From contig NC_090442.1 of NCBI RefSeq assembly GCF_031143425.1, positions 426,081,776 to 426,145,775 of the forward strand: a stretch of 64,000 nt of DNA, given 5' to 3'. Of the stretch, positions 12,022 through 24,268 are shown one piece after another. A program made the translations under genes and the position numbers. The notes beneath the pieces are model-generated. The model saw only the letters and a program-made list of their open reading frames with translations, had not been told where the DNA came from and ran no database searches. The number at the start of each line of letters is the position of its first letter. The stretch's first letter is position 1. This DNA is from Pleurodeles waltl. Its lineage: Eukaryota; Chordata; Amphibia; Caudata; Salamandridae.

Positions 12022-12599
12022 CTATCTCCTGAAAATCTAGATCAAAATCTAGATTACAGCAAAGGTGGCTGTTAATCTTATGAGTGTTGTCTTCAGAAAA
12101 GAAAATGACAGTCTTTGGATGGTAACAACTAAGCGTAGTGTTGATGTGTAATCGGATCACCTATTAAGCCTAGATATTTGTAAGGTAGTTGGTACTAGTA
12201 TTTGTTTGAATTGGTCAATGGGTAGACTCTTCAACATGAAGAAGAAGTGAGGATGGATCATTCCAGATTCTCAACTTCATTTATACACATCAAAAGTTTC
12301 AGTTTCACATTAGTGAAAGAGTCCATCTCACTATCAGTACGCTCACCATAAGATGCAAGTAAATTACAGTTAGCATTTAAGTGTTTATTTAACAACTGGA
12401 CACATGCCTGTGTTAACGCGTCCCTTTATGTCAATTTTATACACATTAGGACTCATTTTAGGCCAATTAATCTTTTGACTCAGTGGTGAGACACCGTAGG
12501 ACGAGATAACTGATCAATATGTCAAGTAATATATCAATAATGTCATCGATATTTATCACCACAATGCACCTTACTTTGGATAAAGACATTAATCACTTA
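12022..12599. other. Unassigned intronic sequence
   Basis: No recognisable protein, splice-flanked exon or repeat. AT-rich intron-like DNA. Confidence 0.4.
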
Positions 12600-13460
12600 T
12601 CGACGCAACCATGACCTTTCAGCCATGAATAACCACACCTTCTGATAGAATTTTATTAATTTTATTCCCTATTGATTACAATCTACTAGCAGATGTGTCA
12701 ATCTCAACACCAAGAAGCAAAAGAATATAGTCACGATATGGTAACTGTTATAAGACTTCAATATTGCAAAGATCACAAACATAAGAGCATAGCATAAAGT
12801 AAACATAGATCAGAATACATAGGATATCATATACGTCTCGGTTCAGCATAGCACAATGTCAGTCTCGTCTATTTGTGTCAGTCAGGGTGATCGCCTAACC
12901 TAACCACTAATTAGCATCAGCATGTTGGACTTAATGCAAAATAATTTAGAACACCAATTTAGAAAACATCTAACTAAGGTCTTTATCCAAAAATACAGCA
13001 GTTGGTACCTAGAAAGGAAAAGCAAACAGACAAATTACAATAGCATTGTTATAATTATCCTCCTCGGATTAAGTCAGCATACAGGATCAGTCTTCGTCTT
13101 CAGGACATCAGTTAGATCGCTGTCAGTCTACTTCGTCTAAGGGACAGGGGACACTTCCCTCATAAGGAGGAAAAATGTAAAAGGGCAGTCTATGGGCAAA
13201 GATAATTTTATTAAGTCTTCAATCACCAAACAGAGTGACAGAGTTTCTAGATGCAATCAATATCATTCCCTACCTAGTTCTAACGACCTTTCTGTGTCAT
13301 GAGTTTTTATCCCTTTTTCGCAATACCTTTCCCCAAAATTCTATTGGATATTCGCTATACCCCATTATCTTCAACCTATCAAATTATACATTAGGTAATC
13401 CAAATCGTCACCCCACAATAATTTATAACACTTTGATTGGTCTTCATAATTGACGTTTTC
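12600..13460. repeat. Dispersed repeat family D1, copy 2
   Basis: Direct-orientation diverged copy of 1425-3020, lacking the hairpin insertion. This supports the view that 2012-2690 is a later insertion in copy 1. The open frames inside it do not resemble known proteins. Confidence 0.6.
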
Positions 13461-14424
13461 ATAGGTGGCACATCCGGGGTGTTTTGTCATCATCTTGGAA
13501 CGTCTCTCGGGTCATGAGCTTCTTTATCCATGGTCAAGTGTCCTTGTGCATTCTTTTGGTATACTTTTGTTTCAAATCTGTATAAAACTTATACTAAGGC
13601 AGCTAACATGCGGATGGGAACAGGATGAAGTTGGATACATGAAACGAAGGAAAAGAACAAATGCTGGGTCATGGCCCTTTACGAGTCAGCACACTGGAAA
13701 ACAGAAAATATGCTTCAGTATGAGAGCTACACGGCTAAATCTTCAACTCAAGCTAACCTAAGGCCTATAGGATTTTCAATACAATATAGTAAATGCTAAT
13801 ATAAGCTTGATTAATTATATCACGAACAGATCTACTCATTATTGTCATTAGTTCATATTATCATAGTCATAATTCAAATGCACATTAAGCAAATCACTAA
13901 TTATCATTGTTTTCTATGTGCAGCATTGTTAAGCATTTCACTTTTAGCATATGTAATATTTGAACTATGCTCTCTCACCTGGATTCCATTTAGTGTGCAT
14001 GTGACCTAAACTGACATGAGCCCCTCATAATTTATTACAGGGTTCCTTACAGTATTGTGAAGTACAATTAGCATGCAGTGGGCCTTACAGGACACTGTTT
14101 AAGATGTGCCAAGTATGAACAGGACTTCCCTGATCCTGTCTTGAACTGTGCAAAATGTAGTGGATGCACCAGCAGATGTACTGATTCCCTACCCAGTGGT
14201 ATGGCTCAAAATCCAATCAGAAACATATTATTCCAACATGTGTTCTGAGCATGTTTCCAGTGTGATTTTTTGACGTTATTGTTTACTGGTATGTGCATTT
14301 GTTTGCATAAATATACATTAATAAACTGAAGGACTTCTCCAAAACGTATATTTCACTTAGCCATTGTTCTTCGATGCACTATCGTCGCACTTTATCATAA
14401 TTTTCTTCATTGCATATTTTGTAG
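13461..14424. other. Host intron upstream of the first recognised exon
   Basis: AT-rich sequence without recognised repeats. The last bases form a splice acceptor for the exon at 14425, with a T-rich tract from about 14400 and a terminal tag at 14422-14424. Confidence 0.5.
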
Positions 14425-14516
14425 TTTAATGGAACATTTGAAGGTCCATACATTGTATACAATGGAAAGGATACCATAGAGAAGACAGCAATTATCAAGG
14501 AATACCAGGGAAGCAG
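14425..14516 (+). CDS. CD36: CD36-family scavenger receptor, internal exon
   Basis: A 92-nt exon lies between a T-rich acceptor (ending tag) and a donor gtaagt-like site (gtaagtac from 14517). In frame 1 it reads FNGTFEGPYIVYNGKD followed by TIEKTAIIKEYQGS, ending with two bases of a split codon. The NGKD and AIIxxYxG core is characteristic of the extracellular domain of CD36, a class B scavenger receptor that binds fatty acids, oxidised lipoproteins and thrombospondin at the plasma membrane. FNGT is a potential N-glycosylation site. The split codon (phase 2) matches the exon at 22015, which continues the same domain. SCARB1 or SCARB2 are the alternatives; the GKD...AII pattern fits CD36 best. 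No upstream exon is recognisable in the first 14.4 kb. Confidence 0.85.
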
Positions 14517-15139
14517 GTAAGTACTATGTTATTGTTTTTATTGGTGTTTAATTGTTGTGTGCAAGGGAAAAAGATTGAAATAATAGACCAGTTTTTATCA
14601 GTGCTTGTGGGGCTAATTTAGAATTGGAGGGTAATTGTAGATGTGACAGTTTATGGAAAATGATAAATTCTTTATTGGAGGAGAATGCATTGGTGTATGC
14701 ATCAATGTAATTATCTACAACCAGAGGAATAGTATGGCAGAGGTAATTCTTTCGGCAGTTACTCAAATATTTTACAACAGATAACTTCCTCCTCCAAAAA
14801 CAGGTTTTCTTTAATGGTAAAGTTGGATTTTCTATTAACTGTAAATGAATTGTACCCTGTATCAGGATACAGACCCTTTTGGAATATGTACCATAGCAAA
14901 GTTGGTAGTATGTTCTGATTTCAAATGCATTTCTTGCAGCATGGCTATGCCCACAATGCACCTATCCAGAAATGACAAAAACCTTCTCAATTGCTGTGCC
15001 TTATTGAAAAGTCTTATATTCCATGACATTGACTTCACATTTGTGCTAGACAGGGTGACATGCAGAGCTGTTAGCAATAGCTGTAGCTGTATCACTCATT
15101 TTGGTTTGATTTACAATCCCTGCCACTATTGACACAGTA
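14517..15139 (+). other. CD36 intron, start
   Basis: The 7498-bp intron between the two CD36 exons runs from 14517 to 22014. This first part shows no recognisable element. Confidence 0.6.
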
Positions 15140-15500
15140 CATGTGTTCTATGCAGGCCTTCATGATCATCTTCTTCAGCGTCTGGAAGTTGTGCAAAATG
15201 TGGCGGCTTGATTATTATTTAAAATTTCCTGTTGGGCTGCCATGTCTTTGTATCCACTAGAGATACATTGGTTGCCAGTAAAAAAAGAGAATTTTGTTTA
15301 AGACTCTGGTTGTAGGCATCAAGCATTTTATGGCACAGGTCCTCATTTTTTGTCAGCCATTTTGCAGCACTACGGCCCACTAGAGCACTTTGCTTTATTG
15401 ATGCTCCTCTGATGGTGGTTACTCGCTTTAAGCAGGTCAGGAAGGGAGGGTCTTATTTTATGGTTCTGGTTGCAAACTATACATCGCTTGCCTTTTAATC
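15140..15500 (+). mobile_element. L2 LINE relic, C-terminal region
   Basis: Plus-strand frames give an L2 C-terminal fragment: LQRLEVVQNVAA near 15170-15205, then IHWLPVKKRILFKTLV near 15265-15310. These match the same region in the L2 copies at 10800-10930 and 57330-57480. Neither ends nor a tail are defined. Confidence 0.7.
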
Positions 15501-17864
15501 AATTTCCGGCTATCTATATAAGCTCAAATACAAAATAAACCTTATACAATAGAGTATTTTCTCCTCCCTCCCACCACCCATACTGAGAACTCCAACTTTA
15601 AGTGCTATTCCTGCTCCCCAAACGTCAGGTGTATGAGACTAAGGTAGCCACAGTGATACACACCTAGGAAAATGTGGCAAATGTGCCCACTGAGCTATAT
15701 GAAACATTAATGTGAATCCAGTGATAATGCAGAGAAATTTGTCATGCATACTTCATGCGTTATAGGGTTGACACCCACTGTTAATCTGTAGCACTTAGAG
15801 AAAAATCATGAGAGATTAGCTCTTAACAGGATGGATTTGGATTGTGAATCATCTATGCCATTTAAGTCTGACTGGTCTGTCAAGTCACTGACCTCCCTCC
15901 CTAAATGGAGAATTTGCCTGGTCCATCTCTGGATGAGAGCTGATCGAGTTGTAGTGGTTTAATAAATGCAGATGCTGCTAACTCACCCATAAACAGCCTT
16001 CACATCTACTTGGAATCATGCTGAGTACAACATTGTGTATTTTATGTCTCTATTATAAAGGGTGAGATTGACTCAAACAAATTAACACCAAGCCTCTTGT
16101 ACCTGCATAGTAAAGTCTGGGAAAATTGACACGATCATACCCTGGTGCCAGAAGGGGCCTTTTTTTCTCGTGCCAAATGCTGGGTGGTGACCCGGCCTCT
16201 GAAGTTCAAAAGCTTTGCTATATTTCATTAGGAAGGAGTTCCTGGGGAGGCCTGGGACCAAGGGAATGGTAGGCCTTTTCAGACAGGAAAACCTCAGAAA
16301 AGTTGGAGCAGCCAAACACCTCCATGCGCAGATTTGTAACATATGTGCCCAGCTGGCTGGTATTTATAGACACTGCAACATCCATAATGCAGACACTATT
16401 TCTTCTATAGCATATCTCCAGATTCTTATTCTTGGCCAAAATGACCCCCAACTCCTTCTCTTCTCAGATACCTTTGCAGTTGAGGTTGCATGTTTGGTTT
16501 CGAGGTCTGAAAGTCACTGCTTAGTGCCATCAATCTGCATATTTTGTCATTCTGTGCGATTCATGAGATGATCCAGGCATAGTCAGTTTTATAGTCTACA
16601 GATTTTAGGCTGGATTTGAGCTCTAAACGATTGCAACTATATCCCCTCACTGTTTGTGAACTGGTCAGACTACTTGCCATGGTGTAGGTGTTGTTTGTGC
16701 ATCTTAGTGCTTGGAGCTGTGCAAAGATGAGAGTTCCTAATTTTTGGTGTCCTTTCCCATTGTTAATAGAAATGTATAGCCCTGTTTCAATTGGCAGTGA
16801 AGGCTCAAATCATATTGTGCCGTCATACCAGGTTTTGTGATTGTAAAATGCAGACTTGCAGTCTCTCTCAATGTTTTTATTCGCAATTGGTCTGCCCTCA
16901 CAGTTTCATTATTGCAAGCTGCCTATTTGCCAGTAGCTTTTCATAGAACTCACCTTGAGGACACTGCATCTGCCTATGTGGCACCTCGCCAGCATCTTGG
17001 ATCTTGGGTAGAGTTCTTTAGCCAATTCTTATGTTCATACAGCAGTAATGACCAGCAAATATTTCAAAGGGGCTCATCCCTTGATGGGCCTTCATTTTAA
17101 AGGGGACTTGGCAGGGGCGAAATAGGTCATTCCCCAACATGCAAGATGCAGCCTTTGCAATTTATATATCATTGGTTCCATCATACACCTTATATATGCG
17201 GGGCTTCCTGCTGCTTCAGCATGAGTATGACCGGTGTTCTGGCGCATTTGAATGTGGGTCATGCTCTCACCATCATCTGCTGGTGAATCTTCCGCACACC
17301 ACCACTGTCCTTCCGTAAGTTGCAACACTAACACAGAGGAATGATGATGTAGCCAGGGTCCTCTGGTGCATTTATGTGTGTGGCTTCCAGTACAGAACAT
17401 CCCCACAAGTAGGCCGTGGCACAGGATATCGCATTGCAGACCCACAGAGTTCAACTGCTGCAACTTTGTGGCTTCCTCATATCCAGCAGGCCCACTGCCT
17501 CTCCACGTTACCGCTCACGCATTCAAATACTATTGAGTCTGGTGTTAATGTTGAGCTCATAGCCCAGTAAACAGAGCTCTCACTCTATGCTGGCAAACAC
17601 ACGTCCCAGATTTAACAAGAAAATCAGCGCATTTAAAGCACTAAAAGGAATAGATCAAGCTTTTCCCGTACAGCATAAAACTTGAGAAAGTGGTCTGGGA
17701 GGCAACAAATACCCTACAGTTTTCTTTTCTCTGGCTGTCATATTCCTTCTGACAGCACTTTGTTTTGGATAATGAAGCAATAGCCTCATTACTCCATATA
17801 CATTTTGGACATGTTAAATCCCTTTTTGTTTTCTTATTGATCTGTGACTCTTTGTTACAGTTGA
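15501..17864. other. CD36 intron, no recognised gene
   Basis: About 2.4 kb of mixed sequence. Open frames at 16082-16571 and 17092-17463 have no motifs I can name and no splice context. Probably decayed repeats. Confidence 0.4.
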
Positions 17865-18620
17865 AGTTGGATCACATGTTCAGTGCTGTGATGGGCCGCA
17901 GATAGTGGTCAAAAGGGTTTGCAGGAATGTCAGCAAGTTTCTTGATCAGTGGGTTTTCTTTTTGATCCAATCCTTTGTAGAATTTCATGTCGAGTTTGCG
18001 GAGATGGTCGTCTAACATCCCAACGCCCAAATCTGTGTGGAGGTCTGCTGTTCTTGCAAAACAAGGAGCATTTGTAGCTATCCGTAAGGCCTTGTTCTGT
18101 AGTATCTGCAGAGGCTTCCGATAACCCGGCTGGCAACCGCTCCACACTGTTGAAGCGTATGTCATTGTGGGTCGAATAATTGCGTTTATTGTGTGCACTT
18201 TGCTCCACATAGGCGTTGATTTAATTCTCAGTAGTGGGTACAATGCAGCCATTTTAGTTTTTGCTTTCTGGCATGTCTTCTCGTTGTGGTTCCTCCAGCC
18301 AAGTTTGGAGTCAATTGTCACCCCTAGGTAAGAGCTGCTGCTTTCCCACTTTATCTACTCTCCATTGAGGCCGGTCCGTGGATGCTTTTTGATCTGCTTT
18401 GTGGTGAATAATGTTGCTGTGGTTTTGCTTCTGTTGAGGTTTATCCACCATCCAGAGATTTTGCAAAGCGAAGCTTCAAAGTACTTTGCCGCTTCCTTTT
18501 TGCTGAAAGATTGGGAGATGACTGCAACATTATCGGTGTAGAGAGCTAGGTCTATTTTTTTCAAGTGAACAAATATTCTATGTCTTATACCTTTATTTAT
18601 AGGTCTGGCAGTAACCATAA
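17865..18620 (-). mobile_element. LINE relic, Jockey/CR1-like RT C-terminal half
   Basis: Minus-strand frames include LALYTDNVAVISQSFSKKEA near 18540-18480, where the catalytic box normally reads YADD and here reads YTDN, then LNRSKTTATLFTTKQIKKHP near 18440-18380, TIDSKLGWRNHNEKTCQKAK near 18320-18260, and IIRPTMTYASTVWS near 18190-18150. This is the order RT palm, thumb and C-terminal domain of Jockey/CR1-group LINEs. Loss of the catalytic aspartate and a frame break near 18340 make it inactive. It is a different lineage from the L2 copies. Confidence 0.8.
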
Positions 18621-19769
18621 TTCATATAAAAAGTATGCTTATTGGGCTTTCAGCTCTCACTCTCCATCCATTGGTGTGTTGTTCTGTAATTCATTTTTAT
18701 TCCACCCACTACAGCCAGCAGCAGGGGTCTGTGGGTCAGCTTACTTCCGCTGTTGAGCAACTTGACTGTGAGTGATGGGATTGTGGCCATTCACAAGGAG
18801 CATATTACACAAATATTTCTCTTAAGTGCCAGGAGCTGTTTTCACAATGTGTGCTTTCGAAAAACAAAAGATATTTTTTGCCTTTGGCCCGAGATGTTTC
18901 TATATTGTTTAGTTTGCCATTCACGCTTTGTACCAAACCATCAAATTAAGACCTAGCATCGTTCTAAAATGCTATACCATTAATACATTAGAGCTCAGGA
19001 TTCTGACATAAATATGTTCCTATTGTGTCATAATCGTATTTTGTAGTATCAATTTAGGTGGGGAAACCTGATATTCTCGTGTGATTCTTCTTCAGTTCTT
19101 CTTGTTCGTGGCTGGTAAAAAGTTTCATGTTCTGCTAGGTTCACTATGTGTTTTTAAAATGGGCAGTGCTTTCTAGTGACACATTTTATTAACGAGAACT
19201 TTTTCTATATAGCTTCACGTTGCATTCATGTATTTATTAATTTAAATTCCTTCCCTGCCTGCTCCTACTGTCACATTTCTTGTAATGAACCCTTACTCTG
19301 ACAAAACACACACAATTACAACCAGTTTTTGAACGCAACACTATATGGGTCAGTTGCATGCAGCATTTGACATTAAGTAACACAAAGCATTATTTGTTTT
19401 TTTCAAAATATATTATCTTTTGCAGTAGAATGCCTCTCTTGTGCACACTGCAGCTGCACATTTCTTCACAATCAAGAAGTCAGATGGAAGGCAGTGGTTC
19501 ATACAACAAACTAATGTCAGGAACTATCATACCGCACTGGTGCCCTTTCCTGTTTAGCAGGAGACAAGCCTATGACTAGCGGTGAAGCTTATTACTCACA
19601 GGAGGGTTAGAACATGTTTTCAAAGAAGGGCAAAGATCAGTGAGCATACAAGGCTGGTAAAAATTTTTTGCACTAAAGGGTATAGTCTCCAATCGCCTAA
19701 AGCAATCACAGCACGCCTTATTTCCATTTATGGCAGTTACTGGGTTGAGGGAAGGTTGCTTTGGGATCA
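18621..19769. other. CD36 intron, no recognised gene
   Basis: No motif-bearing frame or clear repeat boundary seen. Confidence 0.4.
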
Positions 19770-20330
19770 GGTTATGTCCACCATGCCCCCTTATGTCGGC
19801 TTTCAGGTTTTTTTTCAGGAGTCAGAGACCATTTCCCGAGTTCTGTGATGGCTGCCACAATGTATCCTCCATGCTGTAGCCAGACAATCAGGATCTGCAA
19901 TCCACTTTGATTGGGCCAATCAGAGCATATCTCAACAAGATAATGAATTACATTGTGACTCAATCTATTATCACCTTACATGTGAGTTTTTGTGAGCCTC
20001 AAAGCAGGCTTTCATTACAAAGTTCTAAAGTCCTGTAATGGCTGTCAAAACATGTTGATCATGTCGTGGCTAGCCAATCAAGGAGGGGGGAGAGGTCTCT
20101 TTAGGAGCCCTCACTTGCCCCATCGATTCAGGGTGTACTCACTCTTCCCCTTACATGTTTTTTAATTTATTTTCAAGACCCAGTGACCATATACTTGAGT
20201 GCTGTAATGGCAGTCCACAACATATTTTTCATGTTGTGTTCAGTCAATCAAGATTTGCCAATCCCTGTTAAATTCAACAATCAGAGCATACGTGGGCCCC
20301 ACCGGTCCATATATCAATAACATTCTCTGC
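19770..20330. repeat. Degenerate tandem repeat, about three units of 180-200 bp
   Basis: The phrase 'ctgt(g/a)atggc(t/a)g' followed by cacaa/aaaaca-cat and then 'caatca(a/g)gat' recurs near 19840, 20030 and 20200. The last two units also share a preceding ccagtgacca/cagagacca phrase. The units are strongly diverged. No coding sequence. Confidence 0.55.
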
Positions 20331-20429
20331 TAGTTAACCTCTTGATGCTCATGCCAAGCATCATTCTAAATGGTAATTGTTTTAAATGGCTGAATAGATT
20401 TACACCACATTCAGTGACAGCCGCTGCAA

Positions 20430-20960
20430 ATTTCAAGGGTAGGGGTGGGAGGGGCGCCTGCCGGGGTGTTTGGAGGAGGGAAAAATAAAAATAAAAAAAA
20501 CATACCTTGCTCTTTTTCTCTCCTGGTGTTCCAGCAGTCCCTGGGACACCAGCACAGGCTCCCCATGCAATCCTGGTGCTGTTCTCATGCTATACCCAGC
20601 ATGAGAGCAGTGCCAGGATTGGTCTGAGCGGCTTGCTCTGCCGCTCAGACACTGCATGGGAGTCTGTGTAGGTTCTCCAACCTGGCTGTGCCTTATAGCC
20701 AGGTTGGGAAACCTAAGTGCGCACGTCATTTTTGCCAAACGTAAGACAGCCGGCCAAACTGATATGCGCATTTGGTGCACTGACTCCAATCCCCCTCCTC
20801 CCCTTCCATGGACCAGCCCCGCCCCTCCCAGGACCTCCTGGTTGAGCCAGCAGCTGAAAAATGCAACAATAGTATAATATTGATTTATTTCTCTGCTGTT
20901 GGTTCCTAGCCAGGGGGTGACGCTCCTTTGCCATTGTGAAGGAGCTGCCCCTGACCAAAT
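20430..20960. repeat. GC-rich hairpin-bearing repeat
   Basis: Three consecutive hairpins lie at about 20570-20617, 20619-20650 and 20670-20711. The first pairs tcctggtgctgttctcatgc with a near-perfect complement. The GC content contrasts with the AT-rich flanks. It resembles the multi-hairpin element at 2012-2690 in style but shares no obvious sequence. Ends and TIRs are not clear. The 226-residue minus-strand open frame here is not convincing as a gene. Confidence 0.5.
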
Positions 20961-22014
20961 TGCAAAATCCATGCTTTCAGAGTAAAGTTGTAAATAGTTT
21001 TCTAAATTTGGAGTACAGCTGTTTTTCTGTATCAGAGGGCAAAGTTGGGAAATCACATTTATTATTAGCCCCTCCACCTGCTGGATTAGCACTATAACTT
21101 CCACACCTATCATGCACTGCTTACACTCTGGGATGCCATAGATGATAATTCCAATATATCAGGGATCCCTGTTGAATCGACATTCAGCAAAATAGACATA
21201 TTCTTGTCGTCTTATTTGTTTAATTTCTTTGTTTTGTATTAGTGCCACTTTGGGTTTGTGTTTATGCAATATTGTTTGATATCTTGTCATGTATTTTTAG
21301 ATGCAATACCTTTTTTCAAAATAACTGTTGATACATATTGAACGAAGATCACACATGCACTGATATTGTGCTGGCTATTGCATCTTTAATGTTTTGTGCA
21401 TTTTCTATTTTAATGTGGTACTCTTTTTGGTTAGGCAAACCATTTCAATAGAGTATGGTTGATGACTGATTGGCATGCCATGTGATTCTATACTTGGTGT
21501 GACATATAGGTTTCCAAAGGGGAGATTTTTATTTTACTGTTCAAACGATGTTCTGTCCCCTTGGTTTGTGGGGCCCCTCTCCTCTCGTATTTTTTCAAGA
21601 ATAGTGTATCACGAGTCAGCCACTACCTGTAATCAAGTCTAGTCGTCCAATACATGTAGTGTTTTCTTGCCTAATAAATAATTGAATTGGATACGTTTAG
21701 AGCTTAAGAGTGTGTGTCCTCCTGTTGTACCGATGGACTTTGCATGAGAAATATATATGTGTGTGTATTTGTAGGAGTGCTTGTGATAGTCTAGTGTAGT
21801 TCCCCTTTCATAGTAAAAACTATCAACTGGGCCATGATGTTAACAGTAACAACAGAAAATAAGGACAATGTGTATTTCAAAATCAATCAGTTGCTCTTGA
21901 GCAGTAGATAGAAAAGGCGTTCAAACACAAAATGTAATTGTGAAGTTACAGAAAAATATAAAATTATCAAAGAGCAATTATATATTTCTGACACAATATG
22001 TATTTTTTTTTTAG

Positions 22015-22064
22015 TTTTCTCCGCTACTGGAACAACACGTACTGTAACATGATCAATGGAACAG
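22015..22064 (+). CDS. CD36: CD36-family scavenger receptor, 50-nt mini-exon
   Basis: The exon follows a run of T ending in ttag (22014) and is followed by a consensus donor gtaagt at 22065. One base completes the codon split at 14516; then FLRYWNNTYCNMINGT is read, and one base remains for the next exon. The YW...C(N/D)MINGT motif is a hallmark of CD36-family ectodomains, and a separate very small exon for it is what I recall of CD36-family gene structure. NNT and NGT are potential N-glycosylation sites, and the cysteine is expected to be in a disulfide. The next exon is not visible in the remaining 41.9 kb, implying a very long downstream intron. Confidence 0.88.
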
Positions 22065-22199
22065 GTAAGTCTAAATATAAATATTGCATGTTAGCAGTTA
22101 CTATTGTGCTATTTTGCTATAAAGGAAGGCGTACTTGACCTAGAATTGCTTTCAAGAAAGGTTTCAAACTGTAGCCACCTATAACCAATTCAACTTCAT

Positions 22200-22570
22200 A
22201 ATGCATGCTACTATTGAACGTGCTTTAACCCTAGCTCTCCCAAGGTACAGCTTCCATTACAAAGTTCTAGTAAAGGTTAAACCCATGTATTGGCAGTTCT
22301 TGAGCCCTAATTTTCGACCCTTGAACAACCATGTACATTTTTATATTTGGCTCCTGAAACTCAATTTTTCTGCATGTTCTTTGTTTACAGTTAACATATT
22401 TTCTTTGTTTACAGTTAACATAATTTTGTGACAGTATTGGTAAAGTGTATTGACCTTTATCTGTAGCACCATTGGAGTAAAATCAAACAGAGGTAGATCA
22501 TCTGCAAATAGCAAAGGCCTCACTCTTGTGATTCAATCACATTTTTAGGTAAGGTGGGTGTTATGGTATA
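22200..22570 (-). mobile_element. LINE RT relic
   Basis: Minus-strand frames give RPLLFADDLPLFDFTPMVLQ near 22520-22460 (an FADD-type catalytic box), then LYQYC, MLTVNKE, and after a stop TWLFKGRKLG and GLTFTRTL near 22340-22270. This is the palm to thumb region of a non-LTR RT, different from L2. A 24-bp tandem duplication (two copies of ttctttgtttacagttaaca-type DNA at 22378-22425) repeats the MLTVNKE codons. Confidence 0.65.
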
Positions 22571-23999
22571 TAGATCCAAGCATATCAGGTAAAGAAGTGT
22601 AAAAAGTGCATGGGCTGCACTGTTCAGACAATTGTTGAAAGGCGCTTTCTGAGTTAGTCTTCCACTGCTGTAATTCAATTGAATTTATAACTAATTATTC
22701 TCATGCAATAAGTGAATGCTCACCCCGGAGTCCCTCAGTTGTTTTTAATTGGGAGAATCTCCTCCACAAAATGCCTCTCGCTACCAAGTCAAGCGCAGCA
22801 CCAGGACCGGACAGGCCTTTTCTTCCATCGGGCATTCTCACCCAAGCAAAGAGCAGCCAGGTTCAGAATCCACCTGCTCTACTCGGGCTTATTTATTCAA
22901 GATTATCCATTACTGGATCTTCATTCCACAACCCATTAATGAGATAAAATAGCAATGATAAAGGTTGATTTGTGTGCCTTTTTGTGGATAGCCTTAATAA
23001 TTGCCCCATGCCATGATTCAGAAATTACTGCATGCTTCAAAACCCTTATAAAACAAGCATTGGCAAAAAGGCCTCAGCTTAAAAACCTATTTGCTCAGCC
23101 AGTGCTTTTGCCATTATAAAAAAGACCTTGGCGGTGCAGACCCTTAGTAGAATCTAACCCCAAACAGAGGGTGGAACGATCAACAGACCTATTGTGCTAA
23201 CCTTAATGTGAAGTTGACCCTCCTCCATGCGAAGTCCCAGGGCTTGTAGTCTTTGGTTGCTGGTCAAAATCCGTATAAGCCCTCCTACATGGGCAGACAT
23301 ATTTCTTCATACACTAGATTTAGGTTTGAGGGATCATTAGAAAATATAATTTAAAAAAATGCAGGTTGGCAAAAAGCGCACCAACATCCAAGGCAACAGT
23401 ATTAGTTTCAGGGCAGGGAAACCAAAAGGGGTTGGCCAATAGCCTCTGACTGCTGGTGGACTCGCATTCAATATAAAACATAACGTGTCACAACACAACA
23501 AAACAGTGAAAACAGAATGAAAGAGTTCAACACCATATCATCACAATAAATAATACTGCACAAAAACACAGAGACCAAAAACAACAGAACATTTTACCAC
23601 CACAACAGAATGTCATACCACAAATGTGTACAAACATTTCTATCACTCATTACTATCTCCAGAAACCTGCATTTATAAGTTTGTAAAAGGTATTTGCATG
23701 AAGTACTCACTATCTCTCACGACCTTAGCTTACCACCATAGGCATGAAATAGCGACAGTCAAAAATGTCTTGTGATCCAGCCCTGTATCTTGACTAGTAC
23801 CGCCAGTGCTCTCTTTGTATGATATAGCCTGGGTCTTGCTTTCCTGAAAAGACTCCTACCAGTTGACTTTCTTCATGCTAACCCAATTCTAGCACCATGT
23901 TTACAAGTAATCTGGGCTGCATTTCACATTCTCTATGGTGATTTACATGCTTTTCAAATCCATTGTTATTAACTGAAAGCTCCTAATGTGAGGGTTAGA
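22571..23999. other. Long CD36 intron, no recognised gene
   Basis: About 1.4 kb with no gene or element I can name. Short frames near 22712-22952 lack recognisable motifs. Confidence 0.4.
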
Positions 24000-24268
24000 C
24001 TGTACATGAGTGCTTTTTATTAACTGACTCAAGTGAATAAAGGGACAGAGATATAGAAATAGGGCTCGTAGTTGGAAATACTTCCATGAAGTATATTTAT
24101 TAGGGAAAAGTCACAGGTTCATAGTAAAGCAGCACACGTCTGTCACCTCCTTCTCTCCCTTCCAACCGCCACCCAAGTGCATTCCCCGGAATACTCACCA
24201 CTGCCAAATTCTAATAAATTCCCCATTATTACATACCCAATATCCTGTTGTTAAGGTAACACATAACA
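24000..24268 (-). repeat. 3' LTR of gypsy element 1
   Basis: On the minus strand a purine-rich tract (aaagaggaggatc, 24281-24269) is followed at 24268 by tgttatgtgttacc, a typical PPT/LTR junction with a 5' TG. An AATAAA signal lies near 24100 on this strand. The far end, near 24000, is not fixed. I could not find the matching 5' LTR upstream of gag, so that side is lost or diverged. Confidence 0.65.

Noticed and set aside
1..14424. Upstream CD36 exon
   Set aside because: No frame resembling the preceding CD36 segment (LWGY-type block) next to splice sites was seen.
20433..21113. 226-residue minus-strand frame
   Set aside because: Lies over a hairpin-bearing GC-rich repeat, has no known motif and no splice context.
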